From contig CANBQX010000007.1 of assembly GCA_947371775.1 (NCBI GenBank), positions 1-26,683 on the forward strand: a DNA stretch of 26,683 bases, read 5' to 3'. This document shows positions 1 through 7,434 of the stretch, one piece after another. The stretch is from Comamonadaceae bacterium. Its GTDB lineage: Bacteria > Pseudomonadota > Gammaproteobacteria > Burkholderiales > Burkholderiaceae_C. The first letter of the stretch is position 1, and each line of letters begins with the position of its first letter. The notes under the pieces are model-generated. The model had not been told where the DNA came from. It saw nothing but the letters and a program-made list of their open reading frames with translations, and did not search any database. Both the position numbers and the translations under genes were made by a program.

Positions 1-58
1 GCAAGAGTTGGGGGGCTTGGCTGGCGGTTTGCGGGCGATCGGATTCGGCAGATTTCAT
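1..58 (-). CDS. Possible 5' end of an unidentified gene, cut by the window edge
   Basis: Downstream of waaF on the same strand, an ATG at 58-56 opens a frame that stays open to the left edge (19 codons, beginning MKSAESDRPQ). An in-frame ATG at 79-77 would add seven residues. The piece is rich in Ser, Gln and Pro and too short to assign to a family. It could be the next member of the waaF cluster, since it lies only 40 bp after the waaF stop, or a chance open frame. Ribosome binding is unconvincing: there is an AAGG just ahead of the 79 start, but too close to it. Confidence 0.35.
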   Translation of the reverse strand, partial: MKSAESDRPQTASQAPQLL

Positions 59-98
59 GGTGGGCCGATTTTCACCCATCCCTTGATTTAGTCGGCCG

Positions 99-1115
99 TC
101 AAGGCAACAAATTCAGCACCCTTTGCGGGCTCACGTCCTGCAAGCAACGGGTATGGCCCAGGGGGCAGACGCGTTCAAAACAGGGCGCGCAGTCCAGTGC
201 GGGCCGGTATTCGGGGTCGTCTTTGAGCCAGACCACGCGGGCATGGGCACTGAGCGGGGGGGTGTGGCGCGGGCTCGACGACCCAAAAATAGCGACCTGC
301 GGCACAGCAAAAGCAGCGGCCACGTGCATCATCCCAGAGTCGTTGCTCACGACAGCATGCGCTGCACTGACGAGCGCCAGGGCTTCGTCCAGGCCGGTGC
401 GGCCCGAAAGGTCCAGACAAAGGCCAGAGCCGGCCGCCAAAACCGCCTGTGCGATTTCGGCGCAGACGGGCGCGTCTTTGGCAGAACCCAACAAGACGAT
501 GGCCTGCCCGCTGGTTTGTGCGAGCTGCCCTGCCAGGGCCGCAAAGTGGGCCGCCGGCCAGCGCTTGGCAGGTCCATATTCCGCGCCGGGCACCAGTACA
601 GCGTATGCGCCACGTGCCAAAGCCCAGGGAGCAAGTGCTGCCGCTACCTCAGTGGGCGCAAGAGTGAGCTGCGGCTGCTCTGTGGCAAAACTGTCTTCGC
701 CACTGAGCGCACCATAAAACGCCACCATCGGTGGACGGTCTGTTTTGGAGGGGTTGGTCAGGCGGGTGCTGAGCAGGCCCCAACGGGATTCGCCGTGGTA
801 ACCCACACGCTCGGCAATGCCCGCCCACCAGGGGATCAGAGCGCTTTTGAGTGAATTGGGGCAGACCACCGCGCGGTCAAACTGGCCGCGCAGTTCGCGC
901 GCCATCGCCCGGCGGGCAGACCACTGCAGACCGCCATGGGCAAAAGGAAATTCGATCACACGCTCTACCTGCGGCATGGCACGGTAGACCGGCGCCACCC
1001 AAGGCAAGGCCGCGACGGTGATGCGCTCGCCGCGTGCCTGCAGCCTGCGCAGCAAAGGTTCGGTCATGACCGCGTCGCCAATCCATTGGGGCGCGATGAT
1101 CAGGGTGCGGGTCAT
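99..1115 (-). CDS. waaF: ADP-heptose:LPS heptosyltransferase II (GT9 family)
   Basis: This enzyme adds the second L-glycero-D-manno-heptose to the inner core of lipopolysaccharide at the cytoplasmic face of the inner membrane. The 338-residue product has the usual WaaF length. Visible family signatures are WIGDAVM at 11-17 (acceptor-side loop with the conserved Asp), NSLKSALIPWWAG near 87-99, PGAEYGPAKRWP at 176-187 (nucleotide-sugar region) and SNDSGMMHVAAA at 257-268. A Cys-rich tail, with Cys309, Cys312, Cys317 and Cys324, is common in the family. The gene is last of the recognised genes in the minus-strand cluster and starts 24 bp after the zinc-finger gene. GAGGG lies about 10 bases before the ATG. 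waaC is the nearest alternative, but the motifs fit waaF better. Confidence 0.9.
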   Translation of the reverse strand: MTRTLIIAPQWIGDAVMTEPLLRRLQARGERITVAALPWVAPVYRAMPQVERVIEFPFAHGGLQWSARRAMARELRGQFDRAVVCPNSLKSALIPWWAGIAERVGYHGESRWGLLSTRLTNPSKTDRPPMVAFYGALSGEDSFATEQPQLTLAPTEVAAALAPWALARGAYAVLVPGAEYGPAKRWPAAHFAALAGQLAQTSGQAIVLLGSAKDAPVCAEIAQAVLAAGSGLCLDLSGRTGLDEALALVSAAHAVVSNDSGMMHVAAAFAVPQVAIFGSSSPRHTPPLSAHARVVWLKDDPEYRPALDCAPCFERVCPLGHTRCLQDVSPQRVLNLLP

Positions 1116-1139
1116 GGGCTGTGCGCCCTCGCGGCGCCC

Positions 1140-1343
1140 TCAGTGCCCTTCGAAATGCTCGCCGTCCTTGAGTTGGTAGACGGTGCCGCAATAGGGGCAC
1201 TTGGCCTGGCCGCTGTGGGCCACGTCCAGGTAAACCTTGGGATGGGTGTTCCAGGTTTTCATGTCCGCCAAGGGGCTGGGGCAGTACACGCCACCTTGGG
1301 GATTGAGGTCTTTGGCCAGCAGGGTGATGGTCGATGAGGACAT
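1140..1343 (-). CDS. zf-CHCC zinc-finger domain protein
   Basis: A 67-residue protein of the zf-CHCC family, the bacterial relatives of mitochondrial complex I subunit NDUFS6. Likely zinc ligands are Cys21, His34, Cys49 and Cys52, set in the typical arrangement CPSP, then WNTHPKVYLDV, then AKCPYCGTVYQL. The length is normal for the bacterial family, and the biochemical role is unknown. It lies between ilvE (30 bp gap) and waaF (24 bp gap), and all three are probably one transcript. No good Shine-Dalgarno sequence precedes the ATG, so translation may depend on coupling to ilvE. Confidence 0.85.
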   Translation of the reverse strand: MSSSTITLLAKDLNPQGGVYCPSPLADMKTWNTHPKVYLDVAHSGQAKCPYCGTVYQLKDGEHFEGH

Positions 1344-1373
1344 AGCGGTTTTCGGTACGGAATGGGCTGTTGC

Positions 1374-2324
1374 TTAGACCAGGGTCAGCCAGTGTGCATA
1401 CTTGGGGTTGCGGCCATTCACGATGTCAAAAAACGCCGCTTGGATTTTTTCAGTGATCGGTCCACGTGTACCCACATAGCCGTCTTTGCCCAGGGCAATG
1501 CGGTCGAGTTCACGAATCGGCGTGACTTCAGCGGCGGTGCCGGTGAAGAAGGCTTCATCGCAGATATAGACCTCGTCGCGGGTGATGCGCTTTTGCACCA
1601 GCTCCAGCCCCAGGTCTTTGCAAATGTGCATCACGGTGTTGCGGGTAATGCCGTTGAGGGCGCCTGCAGAGAGGTCCGGCGTGTAGACCACGCCGTCTTT
1701 CACCACAAACAGGTTTTCTCCTGCGCCTTCAGACACAAAGCCATTGGTGTCGAGCAGCATGGCTTCGTCGTAGCCGTCGTCCGTGGCTTCCATATTGGCC
1801 AGGATGGAGTTGGTGTAGTTGGACACTGCTTTGGCCTGCGTCATGGTGATGTTGACGTGGTGGCGTGTGTAGCTAGAGACCTTCACGCGGATGCCGCGTT
1901 TCATGCCCTCTTCACCCAAATAAGCACCCCAAGCCCATGCAGCGACCATCAAATGGATGGTGTTGCCCTTGGGCGAAACGCCCAGTTTCTTGTCGCCGAT
2001 CCAGGTCAGCGGGCGCAGGTAGCAGCTCTCCAGGTGGTTGTCGCGCACCACGGCTTTTTGCGCTTCCATCACCTGCTCTTTGGTGAATGGGATGTTCATG
2101 CGCAAAATTTTGGCGCTGTTGAACAAGCGCTCGGTGTGCTCTTCCAAGCGGAAGATGGCCGTGCCTTTGGAGGTGTTGTAGGCCCGCACGCCCTCAAATG
2201 CGCCGCAGCCATAGTGCAGCGTGTGGCTCAGCACGTGGATCTTGGCGTCACGCCAATCGACCATGTGGCCGTCCATCCAGATTTTTCCGTCGCGGTCAGA
2301 CATGGATGGGGGCATGGCGGTCAT
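1374..2324 (-). CDS. ilvE: Branched-chain amino acid aminotransferase
   Basis: A PLP enzyme (fold type IV) that carries out the last step of leucine, isoleucine and valine synthesis, moving the amino group from glutamate. The chosen start gives 316 residues, close to the usual 305-315. Family features are IWMDG at 15-19, HTLHYGCGAFEGVRAY at 34-49, the PLP lysine Lys165 in QAKAVSNY, and the cofactor-phosphate motif SEGAGENLF around 198-206. The frame is open further upstream to 2420, but those residues overlap the preceding gene and look non-homologous. The ATG at 2324 has AAAGGA nine bases ahead. It lies 47 bp after the small membrane-protein gene, and a TAAAAT box in the gap may give it its own promoter. 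Confidence 0.95.
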   Translation of the reverse strand: MTAMPPSMSDRDGKIWMDGHMVDWRDAKIHVLSHTLHYGCGAFEGVRAYNTSKGTAIFRLEEHTERLFNSAKILRMNIPFTKEQVMEAQKAVVRDNHLESCYLRPLTWIGDKKLGVSPKGNTIHLMVAAWAWGAYLGEEGMKRGIRVKVSSYTRHHVNITMTQAKAVSNYTNSILANMEATDDGYDEAMLLDTNGFVSEGAGENLFVVKDGVVYTPDLSAGALNGITRNTVMHICKDLGLELVQKRITRDEVYICDEAFFTGTAAEVTPIRELDRIALGKDGYVGTRGPITEKIQAAFFDIVNGRNPKYAHWLTLV

Positions 2325-2368
2325 GGCAGTAGTCCTTTGGAAGATGAGGCTAAAAAGCGAAGTCCTCG

Positions 2369-2374
2369 ATTTTA
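2369..2374 (-). promoter_or_regulatory. Candidate -10 box for ilvE
   Basis: On the minus strand the bases read TAAAAT followed by CG, a 5/6 match to the sigma70 -10 hexamer. The box overlaps the stop codon of the upstream gene and lies about 45 bases before the ilvE start. No convincing -35 box is seen at 16-18 bp. It may drive ilvE separately from the upstream gene. Confidence 0.3.
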
Positions 2375-2803
2375 CTGGGCGGCGTCTGTGACTTCGGCGC
2401 TGGGTCGCAACAAGGTCCAACGCGTGAGGCGCCCATCCGTGAATTCACATTCCACGCTGGCGAGCGACTCGTCGGTCCAGCGAAATAACTCCGGCTCCAC
2501 GCCAGGCTCGGTCAGTGCCTGGCCCAACGCACCGGTCGCGCCGATGACGCGAAGCAAGGGCATGCCCTTGCCGAGGCGGGCGTTCAACATGACCGCGCTG
2601 TCTACATGGCCCACCGGGCGCTGGGCGGCGAGGCGCATCACCTTGATAAAGCGCGACAGGTAGACCAGCGCACACATCACGAGCGCACCCAAGGCTCCAG
2701 CGACTCCGAGCCCGCCGTAGCGGTGATAAGCCCAGGACAACAAAAGCACAGCACCCAGAATTACCAAGGCACTTTGCAGAGGGCGGGATAAGCGAAATTT
2801 CAT
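2372..2803 (-). CDS. Small two-helix membrane protein of unknown function
   Basis: I do not recognise this 143-residue protein. The N-terminus (MKFRLSRPLQ) leads into two hydrophobic segments at about residues 9-25 and 32-50, so it should sit in the inner membrane with a soluble C-terminal half. That half contains a 'W-T-D-E-S ... VECEFTDGRLTRW' stretch, which resembles the shape of SmpA-like beta domains, but the likeness is too weak to name. It is the first gene of the ilvE-waaF cluster and diverges from the SDR gene with a 112 bp gap. The frame continues upstream to 3670 only as antisense shadow of the SDR gene, so the ATG at 2803 was chosen. Confidence 0.75.
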   Translation of the reverse strand: MKFRLSRPLQSALVILGAVLLLSWAYHRYGGLGVAGALGALVMCALVYLSRFIKVMRLAAQRPVGHVDSAVMLNARLGKGMPLLRVIGATGALGQALTEPGVEPELFRWTDESLASVECEFTDGRLTRWTLLRPSAEVTDAAQ

Positions 2804-2880
2804 GATCGCGATTTTCACCTCAGTCGCGCAGGCTGCCAGCGATGGCACTTTTAAGCGCGAGGCCGCTTGGCACACCGCTA

Positions 2881-2901
2881 CAGTGGCGGCTTGTGCCACT
2901 G
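2881..2901. promoter_or_regulatory. Perfect 7-bp dyad in a divergent promoter region
   Basis: CAGTGGC and GCCACTG, 7 bp each, are separated by 7 bp in the gap between the small membrane-protein gene and the SDR gene. A TACAGT hexamer at 2879-2884 overlaps its left arm and could be the SDR -10 box. The position would suit an operator or a local regulator, but no regulator is encoded nearby. Confidence 0.25.
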
Positions 2902-2915
2902 CCGCCGATCTCACC

Positions 2916-3683
2916 ATGACCCACCTGAACCAACGTGTTTTGATTACCGCCGCCGCCTCCGGGATCGGCCTGGCCATGGCCGACGCCTTTGCAGCAGCCG
3001 GGGCTCGGGTGTTTATTTGCGACGTCAATGTGTCGGCCTTGAATGCCACGCTCGCTTCGCGGCCCGCACTCGCAGGAATCGTCTGTGATGTGAGTGACGA
3101 GTCGCAGGTTGCCGCCTTCTTCGCGGCTGGGGTCGCGCACCTTGGGGGCTTGGATGTGCTCATTAGCAACGCGGGCGTGGCCGGACCCACCGCCAACGTG
3201 GAAGACATCAGCCTGGCCGACTGGCGCCAGTGCATGGCGATCAATTTGGATTCTGCGTTCTTGTGCGCGCGCCTGGCGGCGCCCATTTTGCGTGCCCAGG
3301 GCAGCGGCTCCATCATCAATATGTCGTCCACGGCGGGCCTGTTCGGATTCCCCCGGCGCGCGCCGTACGCCTCGGCCAAATGGGCGATCCGGGGGCTGAC
3401 ACGCACCTTGGCGCAAGAGTTAGGCCCCGCCGGGGTGCGGGTCAACTGCATTTGTCCTGGGTCAGTTGCCGGTGAGCGCATAGACCGGGTGATCGCTGCC
3501 GAGGCGCTCAAAACCGGACGCAGCCATGCGCAGGTGCACCAGGAAATGGTGCAAGCCGCCTCACTCAAAACCTTGATTGACCCCCAGGACATTGCCCATT
3601 TGGCACTTTTCCTGACCTCCCGCGCGGGCGCGCGCATCTCGGGCCAGGAACTGGCCGTCGACGGCCACACCGAGACACTTTAA
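2916..3683 (+). CDS. SDR-family NAD(P)-dependent oxidoreductase
   Basis: A classical short-chain dehydrogenase/reductase of 255 residues, a typical family length. It has the Rossmann cofactor motif TAAASGIG at 11-18, SNAG at 84-87, Asn110, the catalytic Ser137/Ser138, and YxxxK at Tyr151/Lys155 in YASAKWA. It ends with the usual GQELAVDGHTETL tail. The first glycine of the usual TGxxxGxG is Ala12, a tolerated variant. The substrate cannot be told from sequence; 3-oxoacyl or sugar/polyol alcohols are common in the family. The ATG at 2916 matches the family N-terminus. The longer upstream frame would read back into the divergent gene's start. No Shine-Dalgarno sequence is evident. It appears to be a single-gene unit. 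Confidence 0.85.
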   Translation: MTHLNQRVLITAAASGIGLAMADAFAAAGARVFICDVNVSALNATLASRPALAGIVCDVSDESQVAAFFAAGVAHLGGLDVLISNAGVAGPTANVEDISLADWRQCMAINLDSAFLCARLAAPILRAQGSGSIINMSSTAGLFGFPRRAPYASAKWAIRGLTRTLAQELGPAGVRVNCICPGSVAGERIDRVIAAEALKTGRSHAQVHQEMVQAASLKTLIDPQDIAHLALFLTSRAGARISGQELAVDGHTETL

Positions 3684-3724
3684 GCCCCTAACAAAGCGTT
3701 TTCAGGGCCCGTAAGCTGCGCCAA

Positions 3725-3747
3725 AGTTATGCGACTTTTGCATAACT
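3725..3747. promoter_or_regulatory. LysR-type operator candidate upstream of pckG
   Basis: AGTTATGC (3725-3732) and GCATAACT (3740-3747) form a perfect 8-bp dyad around a 7-base spacer. The centre contains T-N11-A (T3730, A3742), the signature of LysR-family recognition sites. The dyad is centred about 62 bases before the predicted pckG transcription start, where LysR-type activators normally bind. No T-run follows it, so a terminator for the SDR gene is less likely. The regulator is not in this window. Confidence 0.45.
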
Positions 3748-3763
3748 ATTGGCTGTAATCGCT

Positions 3764-3791
3764 TTGTAACTCCAGTACGTCTTTCTAAAAT
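3764..3791 (+). promoter_or_regulatory. Sigma70-like promoter of pckG
   Basis: TTGTAA (3764-3769, 4/6 to the -35 consensus), a 16-bp spacer and TAAAAT (3786-3791, 5/6 to the -10 consensus). The predicted start, near 3798, gives a leader of about 100 nt before the pckG ATG. Confidence 0.45.
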
Positions 3792-3825
3792 TGCCTTCCG
3801 CACGTTGGCACCTGTCGCATGAGCG

Positions 3826-3878
3826 GTCTTTTCAAAGCCCACGCGCGCCCCTGTGTGGTTTTTGAAAAGACGATTTTT
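3826..3878 (+). promoter_or_regulatory. Long terminator-like hairpin in the pckG leader
   Basis: GTCTTTTCAAA (3826-3836) is perfectly complementary to TTTGAAAAGAC (3861-3871). After a short interruption the inner bases (around 3839-3844 with 3853-3858) can pair further. The stem is followed at once by GATTTTT (3872-3878). The shape is that of an intrinsic terminator but lies inside the leader, 19 bases before the start codon. It could be an attenuator, an RNA-stability element or a protein-binding site. Confidence 0.45.
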
Positions 3879-3896
3879 AAACTTTGGAGCTTTTCA

Positions 3897-5759
3897 ATGA
3901 ACTCACCTGTGATGCGCGGGCTGGAACTCAACACCCCGGACTTTGTCAAACATCCCCGCCTGATCGCCTGGGTCGCCGACATGGCGGCCCTGTGCAAGCC
4001 TGCTGCCATCCACTGGTGTGACGGCTCCCAGGAGGAATACCAGGCCCTGTGCCAACGCCTGGTGGATGCAGGCACCTTCACCAAGCTCAACCCCGCCAAG
4101 CGTCCCAACAGCTTTTTGGCCTGCTCCGACCCAAGCGATGTGGCCCGCGTGGAAGACCGCACCTACATTTGCAGCACCCGCAAAGAAGACGCTGGTCCGA
4201 CCAACAACTGGATGGAGCCCGGCGAAATGCGCGCCACGCTCAACCCCCTGTTTGACGGCTGCATGGCCGGGCGCACCATGTATGTGGTGCCCTTCTCAAT
4301 GGGGCCGCTGGGCTCCCACATCGCCCACATCGGCATCGAGATCAGCGACAGCGCCTACGTTGCGGTCAACCAGCGCATCATGACCCGCATGGGCCGCGCG
4401 GTGTATGACGTGCTGGGAACCGACGGCGATTTTGTGCCTTGCATGCACACCGTGGGAGCGCCGTTGGCCGCAGGCCAGGCCGACGTGAAATGGCCGTGCA
4501 ACAAGACCAAGTACATCGTGCACTTCCCCGAGACGCGTGAAATCTGGTCCTATGGCTCCGGCTACGGCGGCAATGCCTTGCTGGGCAAGAAATGTTTTGC
4601 GCTGCGCATTGCCTCCACCATGGGCCGCGACCAGGGCTGGCTGGCCGAGCACATGCTGATTTTGGGTGTGACCAATCCGGCGGGCAAAAAATACCATGTG
4701 GCAGCGGCATTCCCCAGCGCCTGTGGCAAAACCAATTTCTCCATGCTAGTGCCCCCCGAGGGCTTCCATGGCTGGAAGGTCAGCACCATTGGCGACGATA
4801 TTGCCTGGGTTAAGCCCCATTCCGACGGCAAGCTGTACGCCATCAACCCCGAGGCGGGCTACTTCGGCGTGGCCCCCGGCACCAACTACCACACCAACCC
4901 CAACTGCATGGCCAGCCTGGGCCACGATGTCATCTTTACCAATGTGGCGCTGACCGATGACGGCGACGTCTGGTGGGAAGGCATGGAAAAAGACACGGGC
5001 AGCATGCCCGATCACCTGATCGACTGGCAAGGCAAGGATTGGACACCCCAAATTGCGCGCGACACTGGCGCCAAGGCGGCCCACCCCAACTCGCGATTCA
5101 CGGTGGCTGCAGGTAACAACCCCGCACTGGACAGTGCCTGGGATGACCCAGCCGGCGTGCCGATCGACGCGTTCATCTTCGGCGGCCGCCGTTCCACCAC
5201 CGTGCCACTGGTGACCGAAGCACGCAACTGGGTAGAAGGGGTCTACATGGCTGCGACCATGGGCTCTGAAACCACGGCTGCGGCCGTGGGCCAGCAAGGT
5301 GTGGTTCGGCGCGACCCGTTTGCGATGTTGCCATTCACCGGCTACAACGTGAGTGACTACTTCCAACATTGGCTCAACCTGGGTAGCACGCTCGGCGCCA
5401 AGGGCGCCAAGCTACCCGCCATTTACTGCGTCAACTGGTTCCGCAAAGGCGAGGACGGCAAGTTTGTCTGGCCAGGGTACGGCGAAAACATGCGTGTGCT
5501 CAAGTGGATGATTGACCGCCTGGAGGGCACGGCCAAGGGCCAGGAAACCGGTTTTGGCGTGAGCCCGACCTACGGCGAAATCACCTGGGACGGTCTGGAG
5601 TTCACGCCAGCCCAGTTTGCGACGGTCACCAGCTTGGACAAAGCAGACTGGAAGCACGAAATCGCGCTGCACACCGAACTGTTTACCCAACTGGCCTACC
5701 ACCTGCCCGCAGAGCTGGTAGCCACCAAGGCCCAGCTTGAGCAGCGCTTAGCGGCTTAA
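3897..5759 (+). CDS. pckG: Phosphoenolpyruvate carboxykinase (GTP)
   Basis: This enzyme converts oxaloacetate plus GTP to phosphoenolpyruvate, CO2 and GDP, the entry step of gluconeogenesis from organic acids. The 620 residues match the GTP-dependent family. Visible features are PFSMGPLGSHIAHIG at 132-146, the GTP-binding P-loop with reactive cysteine AFPSACGKTN at 271-280 (Cys276), the metal-binding GDDIAW at 299-304, RRSTTVP at 431-437, RRDPFAMLPFTGYN at 471-484 and PGYGENMRVLKW at 526-537. The ATG at 3897 has GGAG seven bases ahead. An in-frame ATG at 3819 would add 26 residues, but it lacks a ribosome site and would read through the leader hairpin. The 3' end overlaps the convergent diguanylate cyclase gene by 12 bp. 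Confidence 0.97.
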   Translation: MNSPVMRGLELNTPDFVKHPRLIAWVADMAALCKPAAIHWCDGSQEEYQALCQRLVDAGTFTKLNPAKRPNSFLACSDPSDVARVEDRTYICSTRKEDAGPTNNWMEPGEMRATLNPLFDGCMAGRTMYVVPFSMGPLGSHIAHIGIEISDSAYVAVNQRIMTRMGRAVYDVLGTDGDFVPCMHTVGAPLAAGQADVKWPCNKTKYIVHFPETREIWSYGSGYGGNALLGKKCFALRIASTMGRDQGWLAEHMLILGVTNPAGKKYHVAAAFPSACGKTNFSMLVPPEGFHGWKVSTIGDDIAWVKPHSDGKLYAINPEAGYFGVAPGTNYHTNPNCMASLGHDVIFTNVALTDDGDVWWEGMEKDTGSMPDHLIDWQGKDWTPQIARDTGAKAAHPNSRFTVAAGNNPALDSAWDDPAGVPIDAFIFGGRRSTTVPLVTEARNWVEGVYMAATMGSETTAAAVGQQGVVRRDPFAMLPFTGYNVSDYFQHWLNLGSTLGAKGAKLPAIYCVNWFRKGEDGKFVWPGYGENMRVLKWMIDRLEGTAKGQETGFGVSPTYGEITWDGLEFTPAQFATVTSLDKADWKHEIALHTELFTQLAYHLPAELVATKAQLEQRLAA

Positions 5760-6827
5760 GGAGTTGCGGTGTGCCGTGACCACCCGGTTGCGGCCATCGC
5801 GCTTGGCTTGGTAAAGGGCGGTATCAGCCGCGCGCACCAAGTCATGGAAGCCTGCCTCGTGGTCCCAGTCGGCCACCCCGATAGACACGCTGATTTTGAG
5901 CGTAGCGCCTGAGTCCAGGTCCAGCGGTTCGGAGTCAAACGCTGCCAACACGCGCTGGGCAATCACGGTGGCTTGGTCAGCGTCCAACTCGGGTAACAAA
6001 ATACAGAACTCTTCCCCGCCAAAGCGTGCGCACAGGTCTGCGGGGCGCAACATGCGCAGCAGGCGTTGGGCGGATTCGCGCAGGACTTGGTCACCGACGG
6101 CGTGGCCAAACTCGTCGTTGACCCGTTTGAAAAAGTCAATGTCCACCATCAATACCGACACCGGGCGCTCGGACATTTGAAAGCGCTGCAAAGTGCGCGG
6201 AAACATGTTTTCCATCCAACGGCGGTTGTGCAAACCTGTCAGTGCGTCGGTGTCAGCATCACGCGCCAAACGTTGCTGGTTCGCGATGGCACCGCGAAGA
6301 CCGTCATTGGCCTTGCGCACGCGATCGGAAAGCATGCGCAGCAAATTCAATGCAATTTTCGGCTCCGCTTGCATGGTCTGCCAGGCCATCTCGGTCGGAA
6401 TAGCCAATACCCGGGATTCCCGAGCAGCAATAGCCCACACACTCGGTGGCTGGCCGTCGATCAGTCCTTGCTCTCCCAGCGACTGACCCGGAAAAATGCG
6501 CGCGACTTCGGGGCCTGACATCGTGCGTTGTGCTGTGTTCTCATCCGGCATTTCCGGCATGGGATCCAGCCACACCGACAACTGGCCACTGACCACCAAA
6601 AAAAGCTTTCCATGCGGGACGCCACTTTCGATCAGCGTCTCGCCACGCTGCAGCGCCCGCACGGGTGTGTAGTGCAACCAATCGAATACCGATGCATAGG
6701 GCACCCCGTGCAAGAGGGGCGATTCCAGCAGCATTTCCCGCTGCCCTGCGGTCAGCGAGACATACGTAGGTTTTGGTGTGACTGCCGATTCCGGAGCCTC
6801 CTGCGGACCCACGGGGTGTTCCTTCAT
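5748..6827 (-). CDS. Diguanylate cyclase (GGDEF) with N-terminal cyclic-nucleotide-type domain
   Basis: Predicted to make the second messenger c-di-GMP from two GTP. The 359-residue protein has a cNMP-binding-like beta domain at about 40-150, a short helical linker and a GGDEF domain at about 190-355 (start DALTGLHNRR). The active site is GGEEF at 270-274. An RxxD product-inhibition site, RPAD at 261-264, sits exactly five residues before it, so feedback control is expected. In the cNMP domain the phosphate cassette reads LGEQGLIDGQPPSVWAIA, where the usual phosphate-binding Arg is absent, so cAMP binding is doubtful. There is no signal peptide or membrane segment. The ATG at 6827 has GGAGG four bases ahead, preferred over an ATG 17 codons upstream that lacks one. 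Confidence 0.92.
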   Translation of the reverse strand: MKEHPVGPQEAPESAVTPKPTYVSLTAGQREMLLESPLLHGVPYASVFDWLHYTPVRALQRGETLIESGVPHGKLFLVVSGQLSVWLDPMPEMPDENTAQRTMSGPEVARIFPGQSLGEQGLIDGQPPSVWAIAARESRVLAIPTEMAWQTMQAEPKIALNLLRMLSDRVRKANDGLRGAIANQQRLARDADTDALTGLHNRRWMENMFPRTLQRFQMSERPVSVLMVDIDFFKRVNDEFGHAVGDQVLRESAQRLLRMLRPADLCARFGGEEFCILLPELDADQATVIAQRVLAAFDSEPLDLDSGATLKISVSIGVADWDHEAGFHDLVRAADTALYQAKRDGRNRVVTAHRNSLSR

Positions 6828-6914
6828 ACCGCCTCCAAAAATTAGACGCCGCCATCCGCGAAGCCGCGAAAATAGCATTCAACTCGCGCGCCATTCATGT
6901 GGTCTGCGCACAGC

Positions 6915-6943
6915 ATTAAGCACTCCATGGTACTACTATTCAA
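6915..6943 (-). promoter_or_regulatory. Candidate promoter of the diguanylate cyclase gene
   Basis: On the minus strand TTGAAT (6943-6938) and CTTAAT (6920-6915) are separated by 17 bp. This would start transcription near 6908, about 80 nt before the start codon. The -10 match is weak. Confidence 0.25.
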
Positions 6944-6993
6944 ATTTTGGATGGCATTACCTCTCACGCAATCTGCGGTACAAGGGAATCTGT

Positions 6994-7383
6994 ATGAAAC
7001 GCCACACCATCAGCTCCAGCTCCCATTTTGAAACCGACATAGGCTACTCGCGGGCCGTGGTGGCGGGTGATTGGGTGCTGGTCTCTGGCACCACCGGATT
7101 TGATTACGCCACCATGACCATCTCCGATGACGTGCGTGAGCAGGCCGCGCAGTGCTTCAAAAACATTGCCGCCGCCTTGGCACAAGCAGGCGCCAGCCTG
7201 GACGACGTGGTGCGGGTGAATTACATCCTTCCGGATACTCCCGACTTTGAAGCCTGCTGGCCTGTTCTGCGCGAATACCTGGGGATTGCCCGGCCAGCGG
7301 CCACCATGGTATGCGCGGGTCTGCTGGATCCACGCATGAAAATTGAAATTGAAGTGACCGCCTGGAAACCACGAACAGAGTGA
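6994..7383 (+). CDS. Rid (YjgF/YER057c/UK114) family protein
   Basis: Rid proteins hydrolyse reactive enamine/imine intermediates made by PLP enzymes, or act in related catabolic steps. The 129 residues are normal for the family. The conserved C-terminal pattern is present: Arg100 in ARPAATMVCAGLL, then DPRMKIEIEVTAW (Glu118, Glu120). Arg100 aligns with the substrate-carboxylate Arg of RidA. The N-terminal half (FETDIGYSRAVVAGDWVLVSG) fits the broader Rid group better than the archetypal RidA, so I leave the symbol empty. AAGGGAA precedes the ATG by about six bases. It is the first of three codirectional genes, and the next starts 51 bp on. Confidence 0.85.
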   Translation: MKRHTISSSSHFETDIGYSRAVVAGDWVLVSGTTGFDYATMTISDDVREQAAQCFKNIAAALAQAGASLDDVVRVNYILPDTPDFEACWPVLREYLGIARPAATMVCAGLLDPRMKIEIEVTAWKPRTE

Positions 7384-7434
7384 ACTTGGCCACAGGCACA
7401 ATGGGTCCACACGATTCCCTAGGAGATCACAGCG

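Noticed and set aside
63..97. GGCCGA/TCGGCC inverted repeat after waaF as a terminator
   Set aside because: A 6-bp stem with a 23-base loop and no T-run is not convincing.
1459..1472. CACGTG-centred sequence inside ilvE as parS
   Set aside because: The arms read GGTC/TACC-like and do not match the parS consensus.
1362..2663. 433-codon open frame on the plus strand opposite ilvE
   Set aside because: It is the antisense shadow of a well-supported gene in GC-rich DNA; its composition (His, Val, Gln-rich) is not protein-like and no ribosome site precedes it.
3819..3896. 26-residue N-terminal extension of PEP carboxykinase
   Set aside because: It has no ribosome site at 3819, it would be encoded across the leader hairpin, and the ATG at 3897 has GGAG at correct spacing.
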